A stretch of DNA of 64,000 nucleotides from Bryobacteraceae bacterium. Its GTDB lineage: Bacteria; Acidobacteriota; Terriglobia; Bryobacterales; Bryobacteraceae. Below, piece after piece: positions 1-8,686 of this stretch. Every line of letters starts with the position of its first letter. Position 1 is the stretch's first letter. The stretch is from positions 98,222-162,221 of the forward strand of contig JANWVO010000032.1 of NCBI GenBank assembly GCA_025056865.1, in the 5' to 3' direction. The position numbers and the translations under genes were made by a program. Below the pieces are notes generated by a model. It saw only the letters and a program-made list of their open reading frames with translations. It was not told the origin of the DNA and made no database searches.

Positions 1-168
1 CCGAAAAACGAGCTGTACCGGCAGTTGGACATGAAGAACAACCCGCCGCCGCGCGAGGAAGCGTTGCGGCTGATGAGCGAAAATCCCAATCTCATCCGCC
101 GCCCCATCCTGGTGAAAGGCGCGAAGGTGCTTGTGGGATTCGACCCGGATGCGTGGTCTGGCGCCTGA
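1..168 (+). CDS. ArsC/Spx-family glutaredoxin-like protein, C-terminal fragment
   Basis: The reading frame is open from the first base and ends at TGA 166-168, giving 55 residues of a protein whose beginning lies outside the window. The visible part has the helix-plus-strand tail typical of the ArsC/Spx/YffB thioredoxin-fold family: an asparagine/proline-rich stretch, then an 'LIRRPILV' segment (the conserved RRPL-type motif), then a 'KVLVGFD' strand that usually closes these proteins. The catalytic cysteine region is not visible, so arsenate reductase, Spx-like regulator and generic glutaredoxin-like protein cannot be told apart. The next 198 bases (169-366) hold nothing I can recognise. Confidence 0.6.
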   Translation, partial: PKNELYRQLDMKNNPPPREEALRLMSENPNLIRRPILVKGAKVLVGFDPDAWSGA

Positions 169-366
169 CCGGCTGCTGCGTTTCCAGGGGGCCGCTATCC
201 ACGCCTGCGGCTCCGGGCGTCCGTTTCCGGGCGGCAGCGCGCGGGGCGGCCTTCCCCTTCCTGCCCTTCCTCTCTGGCGGTCCGGCTGCCGCGATTGCAG
301 CGCCAGACATCGCCTTCGGGACTGATGGGTCCCCGAAAGGCGTGCCGCCGTGATATTCCTGAGGCT

Positions 367-1515
367 GTGATCAGCCGTAGAGATCTTGCCGTCCTCAGCG
401 CCGGAGTCACCGCCATGAAGCGCGCCCGCGCCCAACAGAAGCCCGCCTATGGCGGCGCCCTTGCGAAATTCGAGGGCCGCTACGACCCGGAACTGTTCGA
501 CTCGCTCGCGTGGACGCGCCGGCGGTATGAGGAGATGCCCCGTCAGCTCGCCTTCCGCGCCCGCAACCGCCGCGAGGCGCTCGCCTGGCAACGCAGGCTG
601 CGGGCGAAGCTCGTCGAACTCCTCGGCGGCTTCCCGGCGCGCACGCCCCTGCGTCCGCAGGTGCTCGAAGTGAAGGAATTCCCCGCCTTCACGCGCGAAA
701 GCGTGATCTTCGAGTCCCGCCCGGGGCTTGGCGTTTTCGGCTATTTCTTCGTGCCGAAGAACAGGCCACACCCGCGGCCCGCACTCATCTGCGTGCCCGG
801 CCACGGCCGCGGCGCCGATGATATCGCCGGCATCGACGAGAAGGGGCAGGACCGGACGGAGAAGGGACCCTACCAGTACGACTTCGCCGTGCAGGCGGCC
901 GAACGCGGCTTTGCTGCCTTCGCCATCGAGCCGCTCGGCTTCGGCTGCCGCCGCGATCCCGCCAGCCGCCGCCGGGGACTCGGGCAGTCTTCCTGCCAGC
1001 CGGCTGCCGGCGCCGCATTGCTGTTCGGCGAGACGATGACCGGATGGCGCGTCTGGGACGTCATCCGCACCGTCGACTATCTGGAGACCCGGTCCGAAGT
1101 GGACTCGCGCCGCATCGGACTGATGGGCATCAGCGGGGGCGGCACCATCACCACCTTCGGCGCGGCGCTCGAGCCGCGCATCGCCGCGGCCCTGGTCAGC
1201 GGCTACCTGAACACGTTCCGCGACTCCATCCTGAGCATCTCCCACTGCATGGACAACTACGTGCCCGGCATCCTCCACTGGTGCGAGATGCACGACGTGG
1301 CCGGCCTGATTGCTCCGCGCCCCCTGTTCTGCGAATCGGGCGAGAAGGACGACATTTTCCCCGTCGAGGCCTTCCGCCGCTCTTTCAGCGAAGTGCAGAA
1401 AATTTACCGCATTTTCGGGGCGGAGGAGAATCTCGGCAGCGAAATTTTTCCAAAGGGGCACGAGTTTTCCGGCCGGCTGGGATTCCCTTTTCTCGAAAAA
1501 CACCTGGGGGCTTAG
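367..1515 (+). CDS. Secreted alpha/beta hydrolase (acetyl-xylan-esterase-like)
   Basis: This is an alpha/beta-hydrolase-fold protein of about 382 residues, probably an esterase acting on a carbohydrate ester outside the cytoplasm. The nucleophile elbow GISGG puts the serine near residue 257. The likely acid is D328 or D329 in 'ESGEKDDIFP', and the histidine is H365 in 'PKGHEFSG'. An oxyanion-type strand 'ICVPGHGRG' lies near residue 141. The N-terminus 'ISRRDLAVLSAG' looks like a Tat/export signal, which supports the GTG start at 367. In-frame alternatives are TTG 295, ATG 325 and ATG 415. The stop is 5 nt before the archease gene, so they may be co-transcribed, but no functional link is obvious. 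The substrate is unknown. Confidence 0.7.
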   Translation: MISRRDLAVLSAGVTAMKRARAQQKPAYGGALAKFEGRYDPELFDSLAWTRRRYEEMPRQLAFRARNRREALAWQRRLRAKLVELLGGFPARTPLRPQVLEVKEFPAFTRESVIFESRPGLGVFGYFFVPKNRPHPRPALICVPGHGRGADDIAGIDEKGQDRTEKGPYQYDFAVQAAERGFAAFAIEPLGFGCRRDPASRRRGLGQSSCQPAAGAALLFGETMTGWRVWDVIRTVDYLETRSEVDSRRIGLMGISGGGTITTFGAALEPRIAAALVSGYLNTFRDSILSISHCMDNYVPGILHWCEMHDVAGLIAPRPLFCESGEKDDIFPVEAFRRSFSEVQKIYRIFGAEENLGSEIFPKGHEFSGRLGFPFLEKHLGA

Positions 1516-1520
1516 CCGCC

Positions 1521-1937
1521 ATGAACGGGTTCGAGATTCTCGAGCACACGGCGGACACGGGATTCCGCGTCCGCGCGCGGACGCTCGAGGATCTGTTCAG
1601 CCGCGCGGCGGAGGCTTTGACGGCCATCGCGTTGGACCCTTCGCAGGCGCAACCGCGCGAGCGGCGCGAGGCGGCGTGCTCGGGCGAGGCGCTGGAAGAG
1701 CGTCTCGTCAACTGGCTCAACGAGATTCTCTGGCTGCTCGACGGCGAGCGCTGGGTGCCGGCGCGCATCGAATCGCTGCATCTGGAAGGCGATTCGGTCC
1801 GGGCAGCCGTGCTTGGCGAGCCGCGGGACGACCAGCGCCATCCGCCGCGCATCGTCGTCAAGGCGGTCACCTTTCACCAGCTTGTCATCCGTGAGCAAAA
1901 TGGCATGTGGGAGGCCGAGGTTTTCCTCGACATCTGA
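1521..1937 (+). CDS. Archease
   Basis: This 138-residue protein matches the archease family in length and pattern. It opens with 'FEILEHTADTGFRVRA', the family hallmark, has a central 'LVNWLNEILWLLD' helix, and ends with 'VKAVTFHQLVI' and an acidic C-terminal 'EVFLDI'. Archease is the activator of the RNA ligase RtcB: it helps guanylylation and allows multiple turnover. Here it is followed one base later by rtcB itself, so the two are almost certainly translated from one message. The ATG at 1521 is the only start that leaves the conserved N-terminus intact. The His-Thr-Ala-Asp segment and the terminal Asp are the expected metal-binding positions. Confidence 0.93.
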   Translation: MNGFEILEHTADTGFRVRARTLEDLFSRAAEALTAIALDPSQAQPRERREAACSGEALEERLVNWLNEILWLLDGERWVPARIESLHLEGDSVRAAVLGEPRDDQRHPPRIVVKAVTFHQLVIREQNGMWEAEVFLDI

Positions 1938-1938
1938 C

Positions 1939-3369
1939 ATGCAGATCGAACGGATCGGCGAAGTCCGGTACAGGATTCCGAAAGGCGCGCGGCATGGGAT
2001 GCGCACCGATGTGCTGTTCTATGCCAGCGAGGCGATTCTCGAGCAGGTACAGAAGGACCGGTCGCTCGAGCAGGCGATGAACGTCGCCTGCCTGCCCGGC
2101 ATCGTCGGCCCGTCGCTGGCGATGCCGGACATCCACCAGGGCTACGGGTTTCCGATCGGCGGCGTCGCCGCCATGGATTGGGACAGCGGCGTCGTCAGCC
2201 CCGGAGGCGTCGGCTACGACATCAACTGCGGCGTGCGGCTGATCCGGACGAACCTGGAAAAGGACGAGGTCCGGGCGAGGATGAAGGAGCTGGTCGACCA
2301 GGTTTTCCGCGACGTGCCCTGCGGCGTTGGCGGAAAGGGCCACCTCGACATCAGCGAGAAGCAGCTCAACCAGATCCTCGAGCAGGGCGCCGCGTGGATG
2401 GTGGAGCACGGCTACGGCGAGCCTTCCGATATCGAGCACTGCGAGGAGCGCGGCTGCCTGCGCGGCGCCGATGCCGGCGAGGTCAGCGCCCGGGCCAAGG
2501 AGCGCGGCCGACCGCAGATCGGAACGCTCGGCAGCGGCAACCATTTTCTGGAAATCCAGTTCGTCCAGCGCATCCATGACGAAGAGGCCGCCCGCTGCTA
2601 CGGGCTCGAGGAAGGCCAGGTGGTGGTGCTGATCCATAGCGGCTCGCGCGGGCTGGGCCACCAGGTCTGCACGGATTTCCTCGCGCAGATGGGCGCGGCG
2701 ATGAAGAAGTACGGCATTACGCTGCCGGACCGCCAACTGGCCTGCGTCCCCATCCAGAGCCCGGAGGGGCAGGCCTATCTGAAGGCGATGCGCGCGGCGG
2801 CCAACTTCGCCTGGGCCAACCGGCAGGCGATGCTGCACTTCGTCCGCGGCTCGTTCCAGAAGGTCTTTGGAAAGCACGTCCGGCTGGGCCTGATCTACGA
2901 CGTCTGCCACAACATCGCCAAGCGCGAAAAGTACGATTACAACGGCCGTACCGTGGACGTGCTGGTGCACCGCAAGGGCGCCACGCGCGCCTTCCCGCCG
3001 GGCCACCCGGAGATCCCCGCTGACTACCGCGCCGTCGGCCAGCCGGTGCTGATTCCGGGCAGCATGGGCACCGCCTCCTGGGTGCTGGCCGGCTGCGAGG
3101 GCGCCATGCAGGAGAGCTTTGGCAGCGTCTGCCACGGCGCAGGGCGCGTTCTCAGCCGCCACGCGGCCAAGCATGGCCGCGATGCCCGCGCCGTGCAGCG
3201 CGAGCTGGAAGAGCGCGGCATCCTCGTCCGCAGCGAGACACGCGACGGCATCATCGAAGAGGTCCCGGAGGCTTACAAGGACGTCGACGAGGTCATCGAA
3301 ACGGTCCACCGTGCGGGGCTGGCGCGCAAGGTGGCGCGGCTGCGGCCGATGGGCGTCATCAAGGGCTGA
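1939..3369 (+). CDS. rtcB: RNA-splicing ligase RtcB
   Basis: RtcB is the GTP-dependent RNA ligase that joins 2',3'-cyclic phosphate or 3'-phosphate ends to 5'-OH ends in tRNA splicing and RNA repair. The 476-residue product carries the family signatures in order: 'AMPDIHQGYGFPIGG' (about residue 61), the metal-binding cysteine C97 in 'DINCGVRLI', 'GTLGSGNHFLE', 'IHSGSRGLGHQV', 'YDVCHNIAK', and the guanylylated histidine H399 in 'VCHGAGR'. All key residues are present, so it should be active. The ATG at 1939 overlaps nothing and is one base after the archease stop. Longer in-frame extensions would run through the archease gene and were rejected. Confidence 0.97.
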   Translation: MQIERIGEVRYRIPKGARHGMRTDVLFYASEAILEQVQKDRSLEQAMNVACLPGIVGPSLAMPDIHQGYGFPIGGVAAMDWDSGVVSPGGVGYDINCGVRLIRTNLEKDEVRARMKELVDQVFRDVPCGVGGKGHLDISEKQLNQILEQGAAWMVEHGYGEPSDIEHCEERGCLRGADAGEVSARAKERGRPQIGTLGSGNHFLEIQFVQRIHDEEAARCYGLEEGQVVVLIHSGSRGLGHQVCTDFLAQMGAAMKKYGITLPDRQLACVPIQSPEGQAYLKAMRAAANFAWANRQAMLHFVRGSFQKVFGKHVRLGLIYDVCHNIAKREKYDYNGRTVDVLVHRKGATRAFPPGHPEIPADYRAVGQPVLIPGSMGTASWVLAGCEGAMQESFGSVCHGAGRVLSRHAAKHGRDARAVQRELEERGILVRSETRDGIIEEVPEAYKDVDEVIETVHRAGLARKVARLRPMGVIKG

Positions 3370-3394
3370 GCGGCGCGGACGCGCCTCCGGCCGC

Positions 3395-3400
3395 TAAACT
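3395..3400 (+). promoter_or_regulatory. Probable -10 hexamer (TAAACT) for the acetyltransferase gene
   Basis: TAAACT in the context CCGCTAAACT ends 10 nt before the ATG at 3411. The same CGCTANANT context precedes several other genes in the window, for example at 39939, 17698 and 58766. This implies a transcript with almost no leader. Confidence 0.4.
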
Positions 3401-3410
3401 GGTCTTCGCC

Positions 3411-3887
3411 ATGGTGGAGGTGCGACGCGCGCGGCCGGAAGAGGCCCCCATGCTGCTGGAACTGATTCTCGGGCTCGCCGAATACGAAAAGCTGGAGCCT
3501 CCCGATGCCGAAGCGCAGCAGCGGCTGGTGCGGGATATTTTCGGGCCCCGGCCGCGGCTGGAAGCCTGGCTCGTCTTCGTCGACGGTGCGCCGGCCGGGT
3601 ATGCGCTCACGCTCGAAACATATTCGAGCTTTCTTGCTTTGCCCACCCTGTATCTGGAAGACATCTTCATCAAGCCGGATTTCCGCGGCCGCGGAGCCGG
3701 AGGAGCGCTCTTCCGCCGGCTGGTGGAGGAAGCGCGGCGGCGCGGCTGCGGGCGGATGGAGTGGGTGGTGCTCGACTGGAACCGGCCGGCGCTCGGGTTC
3801 TACGAACACTTCGGCGCGCGCCGGCTCAGCGAATGGATCACCATGCGCCTGACACAGGAAGACTTCGCCCGGATTCTGGGAGAATAG
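3411..3887 (+). CDS. GNAT-family N-acetyltransferase (diamine-acetyltransferase-like)
   Basis: This 158-residue protein is a GCN5-related acetyltransferase that transfers acetyl from acetyl-CoA to an amine. The acetyl-CoA binding motif 'RGRGAGG' follows the beta-4 strand 'LYLEDIFIKPDFRG', a sequence typical of the spermidine/spermine and thialysine acetyltransferase subgroup, and 'DWNRPALGFYEHFGA' forms the C-terminal motif B. The length is normal for the family. The ATG at 3411 follows a -10-like hexamer by 10 nt. It ends 7 nt before the next gene. The substrate cannot be read from sequence; a polyamine or amino acid is likely by family. Confidence 0.85.
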   Translation: MVEVRRARPEEAPMLLELILGLAEYEKLEPPDAEAQQRLVRDIFGPRPRLEAWLVFVDGAPAGYALTLETYSSFLALPTLYLEDIFIKPDFRGRGAGGALFRRLVEEARRRGCGRMEWVVLDWNRPALGFYEHFGARRLSEWITMRLTQEDFARILGE

Positions 3888-3894
3888 CCGCATC

Positions 3895-4683
3895 ATGCGC
3901 CGCTCCGCCATATTGTGGATCCTCGCCTTCCTGATCACTGCCGCTTCCGCTGTCTACCAGCGGGTCACGGGCCCGACGCATCCGAAACGGGGCAGAACGT
4001 CGCTCGCCGGACAGGAGATCCGCTACCGCCTGCCGCGCAGCATGGCGGGCGGCGATGCCGTGATCCGCGTCCCGGCTGCAAGCCCTCAGACAATCGGCAC
4101 TCTGGCATGGAAGCGGCACAAGACGCGCGATGATTGGACCTACGTGGTGATGGCGCGCGAAGGGAGCGAGCTCGTCGGCAGGCTGCCGCAGCAGCCGCCC
4201 GCAGGCAAACTCGCCTACCGCGTCATCCTTCAGGACGGAAGCGAGCGCGTCACGCTCGGCGGCGAGCCGGTGGTGATCCGTTTCCGTGGCGAAGTGCCCC
4301 TGCCTGTGCTGGTGCTGCATGTAATCGCGATGTTCGGCGCGATGCTCGTGGGCACGCGCGCGGGCCTCGAGTACTTCCGTCCGGATCCCCGTTACGGCAG
4401 GCTCGTCTTGTGGACGCTGCTGTTGCTGACCGCCGGAGGCCTGATTCTCGGCCCTGTGGTGCAGAAGTACGCCTTCGGGGCGTATTGGACGGGCTGGCCC
4501 TTCGGAACGGATCTCACCGACAACAAGACCGCTGTCGCATGGCTTGCCTGGCTGGCCGCATGGTGGAGGCTGCGCCGCGCGCCGGAGCGCGCCGGCGCTT
4601 GGGTGCTCGGCGCTGCCATCGTGATGATGGCAGTCTTCGCCATTCCGCACAGCGTGCTGGGCAGCGAGCTCAAATACGAATAA
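3895..4683 (+). CDS. Unknown membrane protein
   Basis: I do not recognise a named family. The 262 residues start with one hydrophobic helix (about residues 5-20), then a soluble, beta-rich region of about 115 residues with 'YRVILQDG' and 'VVIRFRGEVP', then four hydrophobic helices beginning near residues 141, 168, 216 and 238. A 'YWTGWPFGTDLTDNKT' loop between helices is rich in aromatic and polar residues and looks like a conserved functional site. It ends 3 nt before the stop of the convergent acyltransferase gene, with no room for a terminator. Confidence 0.6.
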   Translation: MRRSAILWILAFLITAASAVYQRVTGPTHPKRGRTSLAGQEIRYRLPRSMAGGDAVIRVPAASPQTIGTLAWKRHKTRDDWTYVVMAREGSELVGRLPQQPPAGKLAYRVILQDGSERVTLGGEPVVIRFRGEVPLPVLVLHVIAMFGAMLVGTRAGLEYFRPDPRYGRLVLWTLLLLTAGGLILGPVVQKYAFGAYWTGWPFGTDLTDNKTAVAWLAWLAAWWRLRRAPERAGAWVLGAAIVMMAVFAIPHSVLGSELKYE

Positions 4684-4686
4684 GCC

Positions 4687-5805
4687 TCACAGCATCCGCC
4701 ACAGCGAGCTTTCCGGCTGCTTCCTCTTGAAGTCGCGGAAGCGGCGGCATGGCAGATACAGCGCCGCCACGCCGGCCAGCCACAGCGGATACAGAAGCCA
4801 CTGCGGCGCCGCCTGGTTCCGGAATACGGCCATGGAAACCGCGCCGTACAGGTAGAAATGGGCAATGTAGAAAAACAGCGGCGCCTGCCCATAGACGATC
4901 AGCACGTCCGTGAAGCCGCGGGCGCGATTCCGCAGCCGGTCCAACGCCCAAAGCAGGAGGAGGTCCAGTCCCAGCATGAGCGACGCGAAAGCAAGGCTTG
5001 GCGGGTACTTCACGACAGTGAGCCACGCCATCCAGCCGCTGCCCTCGGCGAGCCGCAGGTTGCCGAACCCGCCCCCGGCGCGCACGACGGCGAAGAGGCT
5101 CACGAGCGCGGCGCCCGCCGGGAGGCACGCGGCGAGGGCGCGCTGCGGGTCCCTGCGCAGGAGACGCCCGAATCCCACTCCAAGGGCGCAGATGCCGAAC
5201 CACGGCAGCAGCGGGTAGCCGCTCGCCACCAGCGCGTTCTGTCCGGGCGAAATCAGCAGCAGCGCCCACGTCGCCTGCGCGGCTTCGGCTCCGATGCGCG
5301 GCAGCACTGCGTTGGGCAGCAGCACAGCGGCAGCGCCGAGGGCGAGCCATGCGCCCGTCGCCAACCCGCTGAGCGCCCCGGCGAGCATCATGCTCAACCC
5401 GAGAGTCACCAGCACTCCGAGCACAATGGGCGACAGGGGCATGCCCTGCTGCCCCGCGGGCTGAAGCAGCGCCATCGGCGTCACTTCGAACGCGTAGCTG
5501 ATGGCCGCCAGCAGGGCGCCGCGCAACAGGAAAAAGCGGCGCACCTGCCAGGCGCTCCAGCCTTTCCCCCGCCGTGAGGCTTCCAGCAGCGCCATGCCGG
5601 CGCCCATGAGCAGGAAAAAGCCGGGAGCGCAGAGGTGCGTCAGCCACCGGGTGAAAAACCACGAAGCGCTCCCGTACGCCGGCAACGGCTGGTTCCACAT
5701 CTCGAAAGGGTGCACCCGCGCCAGCAGCAGCGAAGCGTGGTCCAGCGCCATCAGCACCATGATGAGCCCGCGCAGCGCATCCGGCGCCGGCAGCCGCTCC
5801 TTCAT
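4687..5805 (-). CDS. DUF1624/heparan-glucosaminide-acetyltransferase-like membrane protein
   Basis: A polytopic membrane protein of 372 residues. The N-terminus 'DALRGLIMVLMALDHASL' is the signature of the acyltransferase-like DUF1624/YeiB/NagX group, whose first helix carries a conserved Arg-Gly and Asp-His. About ten hydrophobic segments follow. By family it may move an acetyl group across the membrane onto a sugar, but the donor and acceptor are unknown. The ATG at 5805 overlaps the stop of the upstream M20 peptidase gene by 4 nt (ATGA), so the two are translationally coupled. Reading farther upstream in frame runs antisense-like into that gene and is rejected. A second, related protein is encoded at 11223-12434. 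Confidence 0.75.
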   Translation of the reverse strand: MKERLPAPDALRGLIMVLMALDHASLLLARVHPFEMWNQPLPAYGSASWFFTRWLTHLCAPGFFLLMGAGMALLEASRRGKGWSAWQVRRFFLLRGALLAAISYAFEVTPMALLQPAGQQGMPLSPIVLGVLVTLGLSMMLAGALSGLATGAWLALGAAAVLLPNAVLPRIGAEAAQATWALLLISPGQNALVASGYPLLPWFGICALGVGFGRLLRRDPQRALAACLPAGAALVSLFAVVRAGGGFGNLRLAEGSGWMAWLTVVKYPPSLAFASLMLGLDLLLLWALDRLRNRARGFTDVLIVYGQAPLFFYIAHFYLYGAVSMAVFRNQAAPQWLLYPLWLAGVAALYLPCRRFRDFKRKQPESSLWRML

Positions 5806-7361
5806 GGCCTCTTCACCGTCGGGTACTGGACGCCGAGCTGTTCGAGATACGTCGCATAGCGCGCCGGGTTGTAGTAAAACTTTTCGAGCTGCGGACGGAA
5901 CCGCTCCATCTTCTCCCGGTTGAGATCGACCGGAGGCTTCTGGTCCGGCGGGATCAGCGACTGCCACTTCCGCTCCTTCGTCTGTTCGGCAAAATACTGC
6001 TTCGCGGCAGCGACAAGATCCGGGTTGAGCAGCAGGTCGAGCGCCGTCATCGCATGGGCCTTCGCGCCGGCGGTGGCGCCCTTGTGGGCGATGGGCGTCG
6101 CCATCGAAATCCCGCTCGACCAGTGGTGCCCGATCATGCCGGGAATGTTGCCCGGGAAGCGCAGCACGACGGTCGGCACGTTCCAGCCGACCTCCGCGAT
6201 GTCGTCCGATCCATAAGTGCGCCGAGAAGGATCCGGCGGACGCAGTTCGGTCACTTCCGTGCGGAGCCCTTCTTCCTTCACGCCCAGCTCCTTCTGCGCG
6301 GCGCGCGCCAGCGCCTGGTCGGCTTCCGACCATTGCGGCATGCCGGCGCGCTGGATGTTGGCGTGCAGCGCCTCGGCCAACGGCTTGTTGAAATGCCCCG
6401 GCCACGCGGCGCCGAGCGTGCGCTCGCTCACCTCGGTGTCGGTCATCATCGCAGCGGCGCGCGCGATCTTCGAGCCGATCTCATGCAGCTCGCGGATCCG
6501 TTCGTATTCCCACTCGCGGAAGTAGTACCAGACGCGCGCCACCGGCGGCACGACGTTCGGCTGGTCGCCGCCCTGCGTGATCACGTAATGCGAGCGGTGC
6601 TCCGGGCGCAGGTGCTCGCGGCGGTAGTTCCAGCCGATATTCATCAGCTCGACGGCGTCCAGCGCGCTGCGGCCTGCCCACGGCGAGCCGGCCGAATGCG
6701 CGCTGCGGCCGCGGAAGGTGTACTCGACGCTCACCAGCCCGGTGCCCACAGGGCCGTAGCTCGTGCCGAACTCCGACGAGATGTGCGAGCTCAGCATCAC
6801 GTCGAGGTCGCGGAAAAGCCCCGCGTTGACCATGTATGTCCTGCTGCCGATGAGCTCTTCGGCGACTCCCGGATACACGCGCAGCGTGCCGCGGATGCCG
6901 TGCCGTTTCATCAGCTCCTGCACCACCAGTGCGGCGGTCACGTTGACAGCCTGACCCGCATTGTGGCCTTCCCCGTGGCCGGGTCCGCCCTCCACCAGCG
7001 GCTTGTGCCACGGGATGCCAGGGGTCTGGGAAGTTTCCGGAAGCCCGTCGATGTCGGCCATGAAGCCGATCACCGGACTTCCCTGCCCCCACTCGGCCAC
7101 CCACGCGGTAGGCATGCCCGCCACGCCGCGCGTCACGCGGAACCCGTGCTTTTCCAGAATGCCCGTGACGTACCTGGAGGTTTCGAATTCCTGATAGCCG
7201 AGTTCGCTGAACGAATAGATGGAATCCACCATCTCCTGCGTCAGCTTCCGCCGCCCCTCTGCCATTTCGGCGGCCGCCTGTTTCAGCTCGTCGAGCCGCG
7301 GCGCCTGCCCAGCCCGGACCAGTGCCGCGCCCGCGCATCCCAGAAACGTCCTTCGCAGCAT
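5802..7361 (-). CDS. M20-family amidohydrolase/peptidase (AbgB-like)
   Basis: A 519-residue zinc-dependent peptidase/amidohydrolase resembling aminobenzoyl-glutamate utilisation protein B. Visible family features are 'GFMADIDGLPE', the histidine-rich 'GGPGHGEGHNAG' (metal site), 'YPGVAEELIGS' with the catalytic Glu pair, 'FRGRSAHSAGSPWAGRSALDA' split across the dimerisation domain, and 'GHHWSSGISMATPIAHKGA' near the end. The N-terminus 'MLRRTFLGCAGAALVRAG' is a twin-arginine/lipoprotein-like signal, so the enzyme is probably exported. The ATG at 7361 is exactly 6 nt downstream of a TATGAT hexamer, supporting this start over an in-frame extension. Its gene is coupled to the membrane acyltransferase that follows. 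Confidence 0.85.
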   Translation of the reverse strand: MLRRTFLGCAGAALVRAGQAPRLDELKQAAAEMAEGRRKLTQEMVDSIYSFSELGYQEFETSRYVTGILEKHGFRVTRGVAGMPTAWVAEWGQGSPVIGFMADIDGLPETSQTPGIPWHKPLVEGGPGHGEGHNAGQAVNVTAALVVQELMKRHGIRGTLRVYPGVAEELIGSRTYMVNAGLFRDLDVMLSSHISSEFGTSYGPVGTGLVSVEYTFRGRSAHSAGSPWAGRSALDAVELMNIGWNYRREHLRPEHRSHYVITQGGDQPNVVPPVARVWYYFREWEYERIRELHEIGSKIARAAAMMTDTEVSERTLGAAWPGHFNKPLAEALHANIQRAGMPQWSEADQALARAAQKELGVKEEGLRTEVTELRPPDPSRRTYGSDDIAEVGWNVPTVVLRFPGNIPGMIGHHWSSGISMATPIAHKGATAGAKAHAMTALDLLLNPDLVAAAKQYFAEQTKERKWQSLIPPDQKPPVDLNREKMERFRPQLEKFYYNPARYATYLEQLGVQYPTVKRP

Positions 7362-7367
7362 GGGTTC

Positions 7368-7373
7368 ATCATA
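7368..7373 (-). promoter_or_regulatory. -10 hexamer TATGAT giving a leaderless M20 transcript
   Basis: On the minus strand TATGAT is followed by 6 nt and then the ATG at 7361. Normal -10 to +1 spacing would put the transcription start at the A of the start codon. Confidence 0.5.
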
Positions 7374-7459
7374 TTCGAGCCCGGGGGCTTCCGGACGCGC
7401 CGCTGCGGAACATTTTCCTGCCCGGTGCGTATAGAGCATTGAAGCGGAGCGATTCATCC

Positions 7460-8668
7460 ATGGCAAACAACGGGAGACGGAAGTCGAGAAAGATCTGGAT
7501 CTGGACCGGAGCGGCTGCGGCCGTGCTTGCAGGCGCAGGCGTGGCCGTGCGGGCCGCGCTCAAGCCTGACAACCGGATCGACCCGTCCCGGATTGCGAAG
7601 GTCGAAAGGGGGGACATCGCCCGCGTCGTAGTCGCCACGGGCAAGATCGAGCCGCGGGCCATTGTCGAGGTCAAGTCCAAGGCCAGCGGCATCGTCAAGA
7701 ACATCTACGTCAACTACGGCGACACGGTGCGCGCCGGCCAGGTGCTGGCTGAGCTGGACAAGGAGGAGCTGGAGGCCCGCGTGCGCGAGGCGCGCGCCAA
7801 TCTCCAGGCCGCCCAGGCGATGGAAGAGAGCGCCCTGGCTGCCTATGAGCGCAACAAGGTGGAGGCCGAAGGCCCCGAGCTGCCCTTTCTGAAAGCGGCC
7901 ATGGAGCGGGCCCAGCAGATGCTGCGCGACGGGCTCGTGGCGAAGAACGTGGCTGAGGACGCCGAAAAGGCCTATCAGCTCGCCCTCAACCGGCAGAGCG
8001 CTGCCATCCGCGCTCTTGCCGTGAGCCGCGCCGAGATCACGCGCGCCCGCGCGCAGGTGGCCCAGGCGAAGGCGGTGCTCGAGCGCGCCGAAGAGGACCT
8101 GCGCAACTCCACCATCGTGAGCCCCATCGATGGCCTCGTGCTCTCGCGCAACGTCGAGGTCGGAAACGCCGTGAGTTCGATCCTTGTGCTTGGCTCGCAG
8201 GCAACGCTGCTGTTCACGCTCGGCGACGTCAGCGATGTCTTCGTCCGCGGCAAAGTGGATCAGGCGGATATTGGCAAGGTCTACCTTGGCCAGCCGGCCC
8301 GCATCGTTGTGGAGAGCTTCCGCGACCGCCGGTTCGAAGGGAAGGTCTACCGCATTTCGCCTTATGGGGTCGAAAAGGATAACGTGACCACTTTCGAAGT
8401 GCAGGTGTCCATCCACAACCCGGGACGCGAGCTGAAGGCGAACATGAGCGCCAACGCCGAGATCATCCTGGAAGAGAAAAAGAACGTTCTGCTGGTGCCC
8501 GAAGCGGCGGTGATCTATGACAAGGACCGGCGCCGGAGCGTCGAGGTGCCCGACCCGTCGCAGGAGAAGGGCCGCCGGCGCGCCGCGGTACGGCTGGGCA
8601 TCTCCAACGGCATCAAGACCGAACTGATTTCTGGGCTGGAAGAAGGCCAGCAGGTGATTCTCCAGTAG
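7460..8668 (+). CDS. HlyD/MacA-type membrane-fusion adaptor
   Basis: A periplasmic adaptor of 402 residues for a tripartite or ABC export system. There is one N-terminal membrane anchor ('IWIWTGAAAAVLAGAGVAV', about residues 13-31), a barrel-sandwich/lipoyl half-motif 'AIVEVKSKASGIVKNIYV', a long alpha-hairpin coiled coil (about residues 110-210, rich in Ala/Glu/Arg), the second lipoyl half 'STIVSPIDGLVLSRNVEVG', then beta-barrel and membrane-proximal domains. It is followed after 18 nt by two permease genes that share its orientation, so the three form one export unit. A TATAGA hexamer lies upstream, near 7425-7435. Confidence 0.88.
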   Translation: MANNGRRKSRKIWIWTGAAAAVLAGAGVAVRAALKPDNRIDPSRIAKVERGDIARVVVATGKIEPRAIVEVKSKASGIVKNIYVNYGDTVRAGQVLAELDKEELEARVREARANLQAAQAMEESALAAYERNKVEAEGPELPFLKAAMERAQQMLRDGLVAKNVAEDAEKAYQLALNRQSAAIRALAVSRAEITRARAQVAQAKAVLERAEEDLRNSTIVSPIDGLVLSRNVEVGNAVSSILVLGSQATLLFTLGDVSDVFVRGKVDQADIGKVYLGQPARIVVESFRDRRFEGKVYRISPYGVEKDNVTTFEVQVSIHNPGRELKANMSANAEIILEEKKNVLLVPEAAVIYDKDRRRSVEVPDPSQEKGRRRAAVRLGISNGIKTELISGLEEGQQVILQ

Positions 8669-8686
8669 GCGGAGGAAGCCCGCCCG

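Noticed and set aside
1813..1938. In-frame extension of rtcB upstream of 1939
   Set aside because: It runs inside the archease gene, and the RtcB N-terminus begins at ATG 1939.
1885..3309. 474-residue minus-strand open frame opposite rtcB
   Set aside because: High-GC shadow of rtcB: Ala/Arg/Asp-rich, no motifs.
7362..7466. In-frame extension of the M20 peptidase
   Set aside because: It covers the -10 hexamer and lacks a signal-like sequence; ATG 7361 follows the leaderless pattern.
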